Source of the DNA: Takakia lepidozioides | Lineage: Eukaryota > Streptophyta > Takakiopsida > Takakiales > Takakiaceae | Length of the DNA stretch: 64,000 bases | Reading direction: 5' to 3' | Assembly: GCA_030704615.1 (NCBI GenBank) | Contig: CM060731.1 | Location: 20,770,001 to 20,834,000, forward strand | Shown: piece by piece, positions 1-11,108 of the stretch | Layout of the letters: every line of letters begins with the position of its first letter | Position numbering within the stretch: position 1 is the stretch's first letter | The notes under the pieces: model-generated | The model's database searches: none | Seen by the model: the letters and a program-made list of their open reading frames with translations, nothing else | What the model was told of the DNA's origin: nothing | Program-made: the position numbers and the translations under genes

Positions 1-2828
1 CAAGCAGATACAGCAACAAAGTAACTCAACCAAAAAGAAGGGGGAATACCACTGCGTAGCTTAGCTGCAGCTGCAGGGGGCTCACCGGCAACACAATCGT
101 ATCCCATATCCGCAAGATCAGTGGTATCTAAATGCAAGTCTGGAGAGGGCTTTGCAGTTCCATCCACAATCTTCATCCTTTTGGCTGGCAGCCCTCTGGC
201 AGTTCGTTGCCGTGTAAAGGCAGCTATCCCACCAAGAAAGGGTTTCTTTCCAAAGATGACATCTGGAGACAAAGCTCAGAAACAAGGTTGAATACAGGCC
301 CCCTTAGCTTGCTATATGCAAGCCTCATAGAAGTCCCACATCAACAATCACTAAGCAGCTTTGAAACTCATTGTATTATGACATCAACTTGGAAAGGCAT
401 ATAAACTGTTGCTGGGATCCCCACATGCCTCACTAATGGCCATTCCTTGTGGGGAAAATATGACGAAGCAATCCCACAGACATGACACATTCACAGGAAC
501 CGCCATCTGCATTCTTAGAGCAACCCTGCCAGATAATTCACCCATCACACAGTAAATGCATCACTGCATGAGGGCATCTGAGTTTCAGAAAACATCCAAG
601 ACACCATATTACAAACCCTGAAAGCAGCGGTGAAAGAGTCAAGGGCAACTGTTGTCCAGAAAATTGCAATTGGTAGTCGTTATCACTTCTTACCTTCGCT
701 TGAGCCTGAATCTGTTGATTCCATGTCAGTGTGCTTGCGCTTGGACCTCATGCCTGAGACCCGGCTGCGCTTCACCACTTTGGCAATCTTGCAGGCTTTC
801 ATTCCCTTGCTGTGTGAATCCTTCAACTTTATCGTCATTGTCTCTGGCAAAAGGCGCTGTGAAGACCGATTCCCCTTGATCTTCTCCTTCCTAGAAAACT
901 TGCCATCCCGCTTACTTGGTGTCTCCAACATAGGCATGGTGGTTTCAATCTCCACCGCCCCTGGAGAGGCAACCTTGGAGCTTCCTGATATAATGCCCAT
1001 AGGCGAGTCTTTTGTATCAACAATTATGCTCTGTTCTTCAGCATCCATCCCTGCACTGTTTTCTTCCTTTGTCTCAGCCATATCCAGGGGAATTACCACT
1101 TTTGTGTCCTCACTACTCTCTGTGATGTAACCATACCCTCTCAACTCCGATATTGGGCTGAATGGTTCATTTACGAGAAATCTGGTTGTTGCTTCTTGCA
1201 CAGGGCTCCATCCATCGGTCAACTCTCCTAGTGCTCTAGAATATTCCATCTTTGCTTTTGAGGTATCATTCGATGCACTTTTCTGGCCTGTTAAGAGCAT
1301 TGACTTCTCTTGTCCAACAAATAGCCCATCAACCTCCATCTCATTTGCGGGCTCATCCACCATGGAGCTCAAGGCTGCTTGGATTTTATCATCCACCACC
1401 TGCTCCAATACGACCTCTTTAGTGTAAGACTCTTCACTTTCATTTGCAGGGCACTGCTCCATATCTGCGCTTCCCCCCCATGATCCTGGGATAGAGTCTT
1501 GCACTTTAAATTTGCCGGAAGGAGACCCCGAGAAGCGATCAGAGTTGGCACTTGGCCGATTGGCATCACAAATCAGAGCTATTTCCTGCGTACAATTCTG
1601 CCACCAAATTAGAAATAATAGATGGTACTTGAGCAGAACTGAAACATTTTCACTGGAGAGGACACCATATGGCTCCAGAACAAGTCTGCCACAGTGCGTC
1701 AGCACTGTAGAGTGTGCTGTGCTTCTTGATTTTCGCTACAGAAGCTTTACAATCAAAAGCATTCATGTAAAGCATTATTTTATACTTCTCCTTTCTACCA
1801 CAATCTGAACGTGAAACCATCACCAATAAAAATGCATGTTCCCATTTTAGGATCACAAATTCATCATTTAACCTGGAAAGCAGGAAAGATTACTCGATGG
1901 GAATGGACCATATAGGACAACCGAGGAACAAAAATTAAAATCGAAAAAATTAACAATTACACCAAGATACACTTCAACTAGTGAAACCTGGCATTACCCG
2001 ATCTCCAAGTATTGGAGGAGTTTTCTGGACAGGTATACTATTGCCTTCATCCACTGGGATATCCTTGACAACAGCCTTAATTGGTTCCTGCTGCGATGCC
2101 ACAAGGTGTTTGAAATCATTGTTGTCTTTAACTGCATAACCCTTGTCTCCACCCTCATCATCAATCCGCAAACCCTCTTCATTTTTGCTTGCATTATCCA
2201 AGTCATCCAAACATGGGACAAGTGAAGAAATTGAAGCAGGCTGTCCTTTGTCTGGCAAGCCCTGGTTTGCCAGGTTTCCTATGCCTGATGTTTGCAAGTC
2301 CATCTCCAACGAGAACATTCCTTTAACTGTCCCTGGGTCACCCAGCTTGGCCTCATCCTGCTCCTCTCCAACAGCATCATCGTTTAGAAACTGGCCAGCC
2401 ACAGTAGCCAGCAACTCAAAGAATCCAGAGCGACCCCCAAAATTGGATTGGCGTCGTGCAGCTTCTCCTCGCCCCTGCCAAAGAGTGAACAATGTCCATT
2501 TATCAACAAACTAGTACATGCAGTGTTCTACTGAGCATAGGAGGGACAACCAGTTGCTAGAGCATTCTTCCTGCCCCATATCATTCCCTATCAAGGTATA
2601 TCAAAGTTAAGTGGCTACCTGAGGCGCTGTGCTACAGCAACCTCCAGCTTCGGCACCTATATCTTAAATCCAATAGAGAAGAAACCACTTGACACATAAT
2701 GGAACAGAGGAAGGGACAGAGAGAATGCAGGCAGAAGACCATACTCGAGAAGAGCGCATAGCTCGAGGTAGGGCAGGTCCATTGTAACCAGGAAAACCCC
2801 CTCCTACTCTCCGACCTCGGGCCTCCAT
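1..2828 (-). CDS. TRP: Telomere-repeat-binding protein, TRP family (left paralog, 5' half; runs off the window)
   Basis: Exons with consensus splice sites: 2745-2828 (ATG at 2828), 1998-2474, 694-1585 and 50-262; intron 4 continues past position 1. The reading frame is open across all four exons (about 556 residues), with junction phases matching the complete paralog at 56256-63485. Exon 1 has the TRP N-terminal motif (FPGYNGPALPRAMRSSR). Exon 2 has FFELLATVAGQFL, a conserved TRP block. Exon 4 is 213 nt in both paralogs and carries a basic, nuclear-localisation-like stretch (RQRTARGLPAKR). The exons for the Ub-like and telobox Myb domains would lie left of the window. TRP proteins bind double-stranded TTTAGGG repeats in the nucleus. 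Nothing seen disables this copy, but its C-terminal DNA-binding part is not visible. Confidence 0.85.
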
Positions 2829-5450
2829 CCTTCCTCACACTACGCACATGCATACCATTTCCAGTTCCACCTTGAACTGACTTAAGTTATAAGCCATCCT
2901 CCACCAGAATCCCTGCAATCGGTTGATGTTGCAATCCTCTCGCAGAGCTTCTGCAAAACCCTTCAGACACCTCTCAGCATTTACTGATGAAATGCTGGAA
3001 GCCTGCCATCACCACAGGGGACACAGCCTGGTACAATACAACATTCCAGATTAGTATGTAGTCAATCCACCATGTTCTTTACACATCAAAAGGCCTCAGG
3101 TTGATGACAACATGAGTACTGCTTCTATAATGCAGACTGTTGCTGTTCTTGTTGGTCCATTAGTTGCAATTGACATGATTTTCAATTCACCATAATATAC
3201 TGTCTTGAGATATCTGACCAAGACATACGAAGTAATAAGGATCAATAGAAGAATCAGATACACCCAGGGTTGACATATTCATTGTCAAGAAAGTCCCTGT
3301 GTGCATGAGACCAATCATAACAGCAGCCTATACCTTCAAATCAATCCTCAAACTAGTAATCAAGATGTCTCATGCTGGAATGTTTCCTCTGCATATGGTT
3401 CCGCAGTCTTAGCAATCAAGTCCCAATGTCACCAGGTTTAGGAGCAGTCTAGACACAACGTGCAAACATGTTAAGGTCTTCACGACTTCAGTTGGACAAC
3501 CGGCGACGAGTAATCCCGAGAAAGAACCAAAACCCCTGGATACATCCTCGTTGCGACACTGTTATCCAACACCAGAAGACCTACACGTGCACTTCTTGGT
3601 CGCATAACAGAGCCTTTGACAACGGTCTAAATTTCAATCTTGAAAACCAGTCAAAACATCAGTCCATCGGAGCCTGCCTGATGGACTGAACCTTAGGCAA
3701 TTCGCGATGGAATGTCTGAAATACCCGTGATAACGTCCCCATGGCCATCAACCACGGACCCACAACCTACGATTCTGACACTCTGTAGACACCCAGATTG
3801 CTGCCACTAACTCTCGATTAAACCCTGCCTACCAGCTATCCATCCCAATATCTATGACAGAGGCTGCACTCTTCGCTTTTTGACATCACATGATGAAACG
3901 AAAATCCAGCGAAGGTAGTTCATTACCGACATGGACGACACACATCTCACGTGCTCATCTTCGCCTGCAACTAAACCACTGATCCAAGTGCCAGACAGAT
4001 CAAGGCTCAACGAGCATAAACAGTTCTTATATTGAATTCCTCATCTTTAAGTGAGATAGCTGTAAGTATCGACCAACCGGCTGAAATAATCAGCACACTC
4101 AGACCTCACATTTTCCAAATACCAAGGATGCCAAAACCTTGTCACTGCAATCAAGACATGTTGCAAGTTTGCATAGCCAAGAGGTAATTCTGTACCTTGA
4201 TCTGATAATCTACCGCGAGTAATCTAGAAAGTTCCTAAAGCGATAACTTCCCACGACCTTCATTGGCGTCATCACATCAATCAAACCACTTCTGTGTCCT
4301 GGATCTGCAGCTTTCAAACAATGGTCCCAGGGGCAGCAGACATGGAAACCACAGACTCAAGGTAAAACCCTGTAACAAATGAGCTATTTCCCTGGTCAAG
4401 ACAAAACATAACACTCAAAGAACGACCATTGCAAGCCCGCAACCAAGTTCAGGTCCGTCCTCACAAACCTTACCAAGCATCACCCTCGCCAAGCGCCCAC
4501 GATACACCACCAATTGATCAAGATGTCGGACATGAAACTTAGGACGCTCAGACATCACACAAGAAGTACTACAGCAGTCGACAATACAGGGACGAATTTC
4601 CTGCACCATCCCCATTTTCCACCAGAAGAATGCCTCACACTCACCAAAGACCCCAGACGACTCCACTTCTCCACTGCAAGTCTAATTCTACAAGCCCCGA
4701 ATGCCATACCCTTCGGATTCGCTAAACCCCTGTTGAAGAATCCCCACTAAACCCCCACTGGCAGTACAACTACAAATCCACACCCTCTAAAACCGCGCCT
4801 TTCCACACGCACTATCCACAGCGGAAAGGAGGAAGATTCCCACACTATAAAATTAACACAAAACCATCCTACAATTTCCGTCAGATCCCATAACTACCCA
4901 AACTCAAACACACCAATCGAACCCCACAGAGCTCAGTCCAGTGCCAGATCCGTCACCCCCACGGCAACCTGCTCACTCCACTCGACCAAATCAGCACTCC
5001 CGATCCGCACCGAGCGAGTACGAGGAGTGCAGACCAAAAGCGGAGAAGAGAAGAAACCGTGTCAGAAGAGCAGACAGCAGACCAACCTCTCTACCCCCGG
5101 TTTACCCCCCTCGTAACCACCACTCACCCTCCCACGCACCCGCGTAACCGGACTGGTTGGCGACTTTAAGTAATTACTCAAACTTGGGCTAAGTCGGAGC
5201 GATTTACTTGAAGGCGCACCAGCGGCCAATCGCAGCGCGTGCTGCGTTTTGGCAGAAGGGCAGCAGTGGCTGGCCCGCTCGCAAGATAAGATGGCGCTGC
5301 CTTCCACCCAAGTGTTCACTGTTTACCGCCTCTAAACCCCGACCAAACCCCGAGGTGCAAAGTCAGCCGTTGACAGCAGCCCACACTGTCCCCGTGTCCC
5401 GCGCACTCATTCATGAGGCGCTGTTCGGATTCGCTGCACTAGTTTTTGTA
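2829..5450 (-). promoter_or_regulatory. 5' leader and promoter region of the left TRP gene
   Basis: No protein-coding gene is supported here. The part nearest the ATG shares patches with the region upstream of the right TRP start codon, for example CAGATTAGTATGTAGT near 3050 and near 63712. The tandem duplication therefore included upstream sequence, probably a 5' UTR with an intron. From about 4900 to 5420 the sequence becomes CpG- and GC-richer, as expected near a housekeeping-type transcription start on the minus strand. I could not place the start site. Confidence 0.4.
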
Positions 5451-7340
5451 TGTAAGAGAGAGTCATGGATTAGGTGGGTGGGTCAGGGTGGGTGGGTGAG
5501 AGTAGCTTCATCCATGTGGCTTCTGTAATATCATACAGAAATCAGCAACATAATGTTACTTAAATACAGTTTTAACTTTGAAACTGAGGCTACTAGTAGT
5601 AAAGGTCTGCTTCATCGAAGAAGCCAATGCCTCCTCCAGCCCAAGCCAGCATAACTAAGAGTCACTTCGCATTGCGACTACTATCCCTTTCGTTTCGTAT
5701 ATGAGTAAGTCAGATACTCATAAACAGATGCAATTTGCGGTAAGCGGGATGCAATTTCAAGGAAGGTAGTACAAGAGGATGAAACTGGTTTTAGGCCTAC
5801 TTGTAGTGAGTGCTGTCCACCTGGACCACTTACTTTATGGGAGGGTTCTGAAAGCGCACGTTTTTGTAGACAGATCCTGATGTTGAGGCACATTGAGTGA
5901 TGGTGGTTTGTTGATGTGTATTCTACGTTAGGACTGAACACTGACGAACCCAAGGTTGTTGTGTTGCAGGCCTCTCCCTTTGTGCCAGGCATTATGTGAG
6001 TGCCAAAAATAGATTTGATCCTGTTTGACCTGTCTTAGGTAGCACCTGCAATGTGAGGTAAAGCTCGCCTTATCAGCTAAATGCATGGATTGCAATCAAA
6101 CAAGACGGAGTCAAGATTGCCAAAGTGACAAAAAGAAAGATGAAACCCTCCCTGAGGAGGGTTGCACAAAATAGAAAGTGTTGAAGAAAGAAATGTGAGC
6201 ATTGTAGAAGGATGAGGTTTTACAAGGTTTTGTTGGGCGATCCTCTGCATTGGCCCCCTAAGATTTCGCCTGCAGTTCGCTGCCAGTGGAAGAGCGTCAT
6301 GGAAGAGCGTCCTACCATGTGGGAGGAGCCCGGCCCGCAAAAGAAGGAGTTTGCCGAGCGCTTGGAGAAATCAGAAAGGGGGTCAAACTTCATTTCTCAG
6401 CAATGCGATGAACATGCTGACAATTCCTCACATTTCGAGATTTTGTCAGAGTCAACAATTTACCATTGTTGTGTCGCAATTAGGAGAAATTTCCAACAGA
6501 AACTGTAGGAGGCCTGTTACTAGTTACCGGGAGATTATTTGATTTTTATGGTAATCTCTGGTTCCGGTTTCTTCAAGCTATGGAAAACGAATAGCCTCCG
6601 GTTCCGGATAATATCATAATTTATGCGAAGATATAACCACAAGTTCGGATTACTACTAGCCAAAATCTCAGAAGAATGGCGATTTTTACGTTATTTCCAA
6701 ACTAGATAGCAGCGACTCCATACCCAAAGATAAGGGGTCAAAGATAAGGGGTCAAACTCGGAACCTCCGGGTCTCTGTTCAACGAACAACCGAGTCCCTA
6801 CTAGTTACCAGTTACTACCTCCCCCACGCCTCACACACATACATTCCTTATTTAAGTCTGTACTCATTCTTCATCTCTGCCGCAGACTAAAGTATTGTTT
6901 TGGCTTTGATACCTCCAAGATAATTAATTGTTCATGTGCACAAGACAGGGGACATGAAACAGATTAGTACATACCGAGGCAACTGAAGTGCATTAAAGGG
7001 TCGGATCCATGCCCACGCTCAACAACTACAAACAGGTCACAAGTCTCTTCAGGAGTGAATTAGTAATTAAGTTAAGCTCGAGGACGTCCATGCAAGTCTC
7101 TAATTCTAGGCAGAGAATTCCAAGCGAATTTCAGGAGGTTTCTGTAACTTAGTTCTGTTTTGTATCCATACAATAGAACATATCCTAGAATCTCCGATCT
7201 GCATTAAGAAATTACGATTCTGCAAGTGGCGTATTCGTGAGTTTGGATGACTGATTTGCATGGAAACACATCAGCTTGGGTTGACTAAATATCATGGGTA
7301 GCACCTACCATCACACAGAGGAGCAAGAAACAGAATCTAC
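5451..7340. other. Spacer with no supported gene
   Basis: Only short open frames without recognisable domains. Near 6580-6800 there are short repeated phrases (CCGGTTCCGG twice; AAGATAAGGGGTCAAA in tandem), probably remnants of older repeats. Confidence 0.5.
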
Positions 7341-7349
7341 GTATCTTTC

Positions 7350-8261
7350 CCGTTAATAGTTGACTCGTTCGTTGCTGAAGAAACTGGAGCTGCTTTGGGT
7401 TTGATTACGAACTGCACCACCGGCTTCGGCCTTATTATGGCAAACAAGGTCCGAGTCTTTCCAGCCCCATTGTAACCTGCCCTTTATGCTTCTGCTCTTG
7501 GGTCATACATAGTTTAGAAAGGTGTCAGCTGCTGCGCTGGTCCTCTACCAGGGCCGTTTTCCGATTCAATTTTTATTCTCTTTGAGGAATCCATCTTGGT
7601 AGGCTTGGCCTGACTCTTGCCGTCAAGTTCATCCTCCTCATCATCATCCAGACGACGCACATTTGATTTGTGGAATATAATTGAGCGCAATACATCCTCA
7701 TTCTCTGCCAGCTCCGGCTTCTCCTCTCCTTCTCCTTCTCTGCAGCACTAGAGCAACAAATAGCTCTCATCATGTTTTCCACATACACCGTTGCTTGCCG
7801 CCACCGCGTGGACTTCAGTTCCAGCGTTGCAAGACTATCCATTTGTTGCTTGGAATCCGTAGTCCTATTATCCAGCGCCTTCATTGCATCGCCCACCTCC
7901 TCTGCTCCTCTTTTTTCTTTTGCCTCATCTGTAACCATCCGCAGCGCGCCAGGTCTCATATGTACGCGTCGCTCCAGTTTCCATACTGTAGTCACTATTC
8001 TGTGGGTCGGTCTTCATAGCTGAGCATCCACTGCACTTGAACTAGAATCGAAATACTTGAATTCCCCCAAGTATGTCTTGCCTTCACAGACCTCCTTTTG
8101 AACTTGGTTCCCTTGGAGTTGTAATGCCCGCAAGTAGTGCACTGGATGCTCATAGGAACCATCATACGGACTTTCATCTTCTTCGGCTGCTTTCTCCGAG
8201 GAATCTTCGCTGAATTGAAATCCGAAGGGTAGTACTTGTTCAATACTTCGCGTTCGCCAAT
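7350..8261 (-). pseudogene. YJU2: YJU2/CWC16 (CCDC94-like) splicing factor pseudogene
   Basis: Reading the minus strand from 8261, the sequence follows the YJU2/CCDC94 family, step-two splicing factors of the Prp19-associated spliceosome. It shows GEREVLNKYYPSDF, AKIPRRKQPKKMKVRM, PMSIQCTTCGHYNSKGTKF (the first zinc-ligand CxxC), then DPQNSDYSMETGATRTYE in another frame, then GDAMKALDNRTTDSK. A C-terminal PKPVVQFVIKPKAAPV appears near 7400. The expected start codon is ATT, there are frameshifts around 8060 and 7990, and stops interrupt the frame. Blocks normally separated by introns are contiguous, so a processed retrocopy is likely. The parent gene is not in the window. Confidence 0.8.
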
Positions 8262-8467
8262 TCTACTGCCCTCCTTGCAGTAGAAAAATACTTTGGCGAT
8301 CTGTAATAACAGAGAGACGCTATACCCAACCACAGACGCCTTCTACCCAATACCCGTACTTTACTGTGGTCGGACTATTTAGCGTTGATGCACTTCGTAA
8401 GCTATTATTCCTTCCTTGCAAACAGAAGAAAAGCAATCATCCTCGAGAGAACATCAAACCTGCATAC

Positions 8468-9776
8468 CTAGGGAATAGCAAAAAGGCCGTGTTGCGGGAC
8501 GCCATAAAAATGAGAGTTTTGGGCTGGCCTGGGGCGCTGCCCGGGGTCTAGACCATGGACCAAGCCAGGTCCTGACCAGTGTTGGCCGGGTACCATGTTT
8601 TGAGCCCTCTCCCCGTCCCGGTTATGGCGTACTCTTTGAAAAAAATGGATGGCCGGGGCAGGGTATACCAATAGGTTTGAAAAACATCTCGGTTACAGGT
8701 TCTCAATAAACACATGGATTTTTTGTTGTCCGGTTCTCAATCTATCGGTTGTGCCATCTTAAAAAAGTGCTTGTTCCATGGTACGGGTTATGGGATTCAT
8801 CCACTTTTATTTATTTTTACTTTTTCTAGCATTTTTGTGTATGTGTGTAAAACTATACACAAAAGGGCTCTGGCCTGGTGATAAGCCACTCGAGTATTGG
8901 CTTGTGGGTCTCTAGGTTCAAAGTTCGAACGTTCAACCTTGCCATCTACCTTGGCATCTACCTCTGCCTTCAGGCTTGGGGCTCTGCCCCTCTAATACAC
9001 TAAGCTTACAACTTACAACTATTGTCTTAGCCAGATGCCAAATGCCCAACTAATTAATTTCCTACTTGGACATTCTCATTAATGTTGTGCACCTAATCTC
9101 CCCAACATCTGTAATTTCTTAACTACCATCACTAACCCTTACACTTGTATTATCTAGAACCGCCTCTACGCCATCCACATTTGCTCCGTTTCTTGCTCCG
9201 GGTATAACACCCTTACAATCAGCATGCCGGTTCTCTAGCCGGTTAGGAAGCTCGATTTTTTTTCCTGTTCCCTTCCATAGCCGGTTCCTGCGGGGGCTGC
9301 ACTTTCCGGTTATGCACATGTGCATAACCGGCAAATAACCGCCGGATATGCATGTCAAGATGCCATACCCGGCCAACACTGGTCCTGACCCCAGTCCATA
9401 CAGGGAACTCATTGGGAACAAATTTTGGCTGCCGCCCGTCTTTTCCTGCTGTCCCGGGGTTGCAGTGGTCCGGGCTTAGAAAGCCCGAGAAAGATTCGCT
9501 AGCACTGGGTAAATATTCCCTGGGAGAGATTCTTTACCCTGGGATATGAAGACACCCAAGAAATATTCCAGACGAATATTCCTTGACCCCTTTAACCCTG
9601 GGTTTACATAAGGCAGTTTTCATCCGTCGACCATGTATTCTACATCGCGTATTTTCTAGGTGTCTCGCGTACGAGAGCATTGCCTCTCTCGCCAAACAAC
9701 AAAGGCGTCGTTTTTACTGAGCATCCATTTTCCTTCCTATTTGTTGGATCTCGTAAAATGTCTCTTACGAAACGAG
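8468..9776 (+). repeat. TE1 left terminal inverted repeat, interrupted by a hAT insertion
   Basis: It matches the reverse complement of 20953-21475. Without the 805-bp hAT insertion and its 8-bp duplication, the repeat is about 496 bp. Homology stops just inside the phrase ACGAAACGAG. Confidence 0.85.
8577..9381. mobile_element. Non-autonomous hAT-type element (805 bp)
   Basis: The ends are CAGTGTTGGCCGGGTA at 8577 and its inverse TACCCGGCCAACACTG ending at 9381. Both are flanked by the identical 8-bp direct repeat GTCCTGAC (8569-8576 and 9382-9389). CAGTG...CACTG termini with an 8-bp duplication are typical of hAT elements. There is no transposase frame inside. The corresponding place in the right TE1 TIR has no insertion, so it arrived after TE1 formed. 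A tRNA-like phrase with GGTTCAAA near 8930 may be an internal SINE relic. Confidence 0.88.
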
Positions 9777-11100
9777 GAGTATTTGGTTAACATAACAGCT
9801 GCTACGAGTTGCATTGCATTGAATTCCTCGACAAAACTGAAAGAGAACTCATTTCACCTCTCATCAAAGACCAACAACTGAAAGTGTTATAAGCAGAATC
9901 TTTCTCAGAGAATTTTCAAGGCGATTGTGGGACAGGTGGATATGACGAAGCGAATTCAAGGAAACAAGGGCTACTAACCATCACTGTAGATCCTTTGTTC
10001 ATGATGCTATGGGTTTGGAAGGTGTACATATTGCACAACGACGTGTAGTATAGTGGTGATTAGACAGAAGCTTCAGAGACTGTGGCTAGATGGGGGATGT
10101 CTTGCCAAAATCGGACTAGCTGAACAAAGGGAAGAATGTTTTCTCTTCATAATCACATTTTGGATGTGCTATAGAGAGTATTTGCATGGCAAAGGTGCAG
10201 CTATTCGATGTTGTGCTGATGGAATAGTTGCAGAAAGTGGTGGCCCTAAAATCCACTGTGAGACGGGGTAGGACCATGGCACTGCAATTCAGTGATTACT
10301 TGAAGACTGGGTGCTAACAAGTTGTATGTTGTACGCACCCATCTCTATATATAATGCCCTTCTCTCTCTGTCCCTTTTCTCTATATGCAGATAGTCTTTC
10401 ATGGACATATTGGTTAGTAAATTAGCTTGCACCCTTGTGGTCGGAGGTTCAACCCCCCTTGGCCGCAACCCTGTAGTTTGTTTTGATTGTGTTCTTTTTA
10501 ATTTTCAGATCCTGGTGGCAGCTTTATAAATAATTCAATAGTCCAAGTTTTTCAAGATATTGTTATGGACTTACTGGTTTGTTTTGATTGTGTTCTTTTT
10601 AATTTTCAGATCCTGGTGGCAGCTTTATAAATAATTCAATAGTCCAAGTTTTTCAAGAGATTGTTATGGACTTACTGGTTACAAACATAGAGTTGGGGGT
10701 TCAAATCCTCTTCCTGCAGTTCTTCTTGTAGTTAGTTTTGCTTTTCTAAGAATGTTACTTGGTTGAATATAAACTCACCTAAATTAATTGGGATTAATAA
10801 AAACTACGTAAATAAATATTTCTATCTTTTAAACTTAAATATGTATAAATACAAATATTCACAAAAAATAAACATTAAAATTGGTGAGCTAAAATTAAAT
10901 TTTGTTGGTTGCCTAATAAATAATATTTACACTAAAATATCTCTCTTTATCGTGCGAAGGGTTTGCTTGTGGAGAATCCCAAGTGATTAATTGGATGCAC
11001 CAAAACTACATAGAATAGACAGGGATATGAGTCACAAGTGTTGGATCTCAAACATAAAGAAACAAGAAGAAAGTTCTCATGTGAGGCCATATATTTCCAT
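9777..11100. other. TE1 internal non-coding stretch with a 101-bp tandem duplication
   Basis: No gene seen. 10477-10577 and 10578-10678 are a direct tandem duplication of 101 bp, nearly identical (one A/G difference noticed). The pair is bracketed by two short tRNA-like phrases with GGTTCAA B-box-like motifs (about 10405-10465 and 10665-10715), which suggests a relic of a tRNA-derived SINE. The rest is AT-rich. Confidence 0.55.
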
Positions 11101-11108
11101 AGATGCTC

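Noticed and set aside
652-1130. Plus-strand open frames over the left TRP exon 3
   Set aside because: Shadows of the conserved minus-strand exon, whose splice sites and frame match the right paralog.
8870-8945. tRNA gene candidate with GGTTCAAA box
   Set aside because: No complete cloverleaf can be folded by eye; at best a SINE relic.
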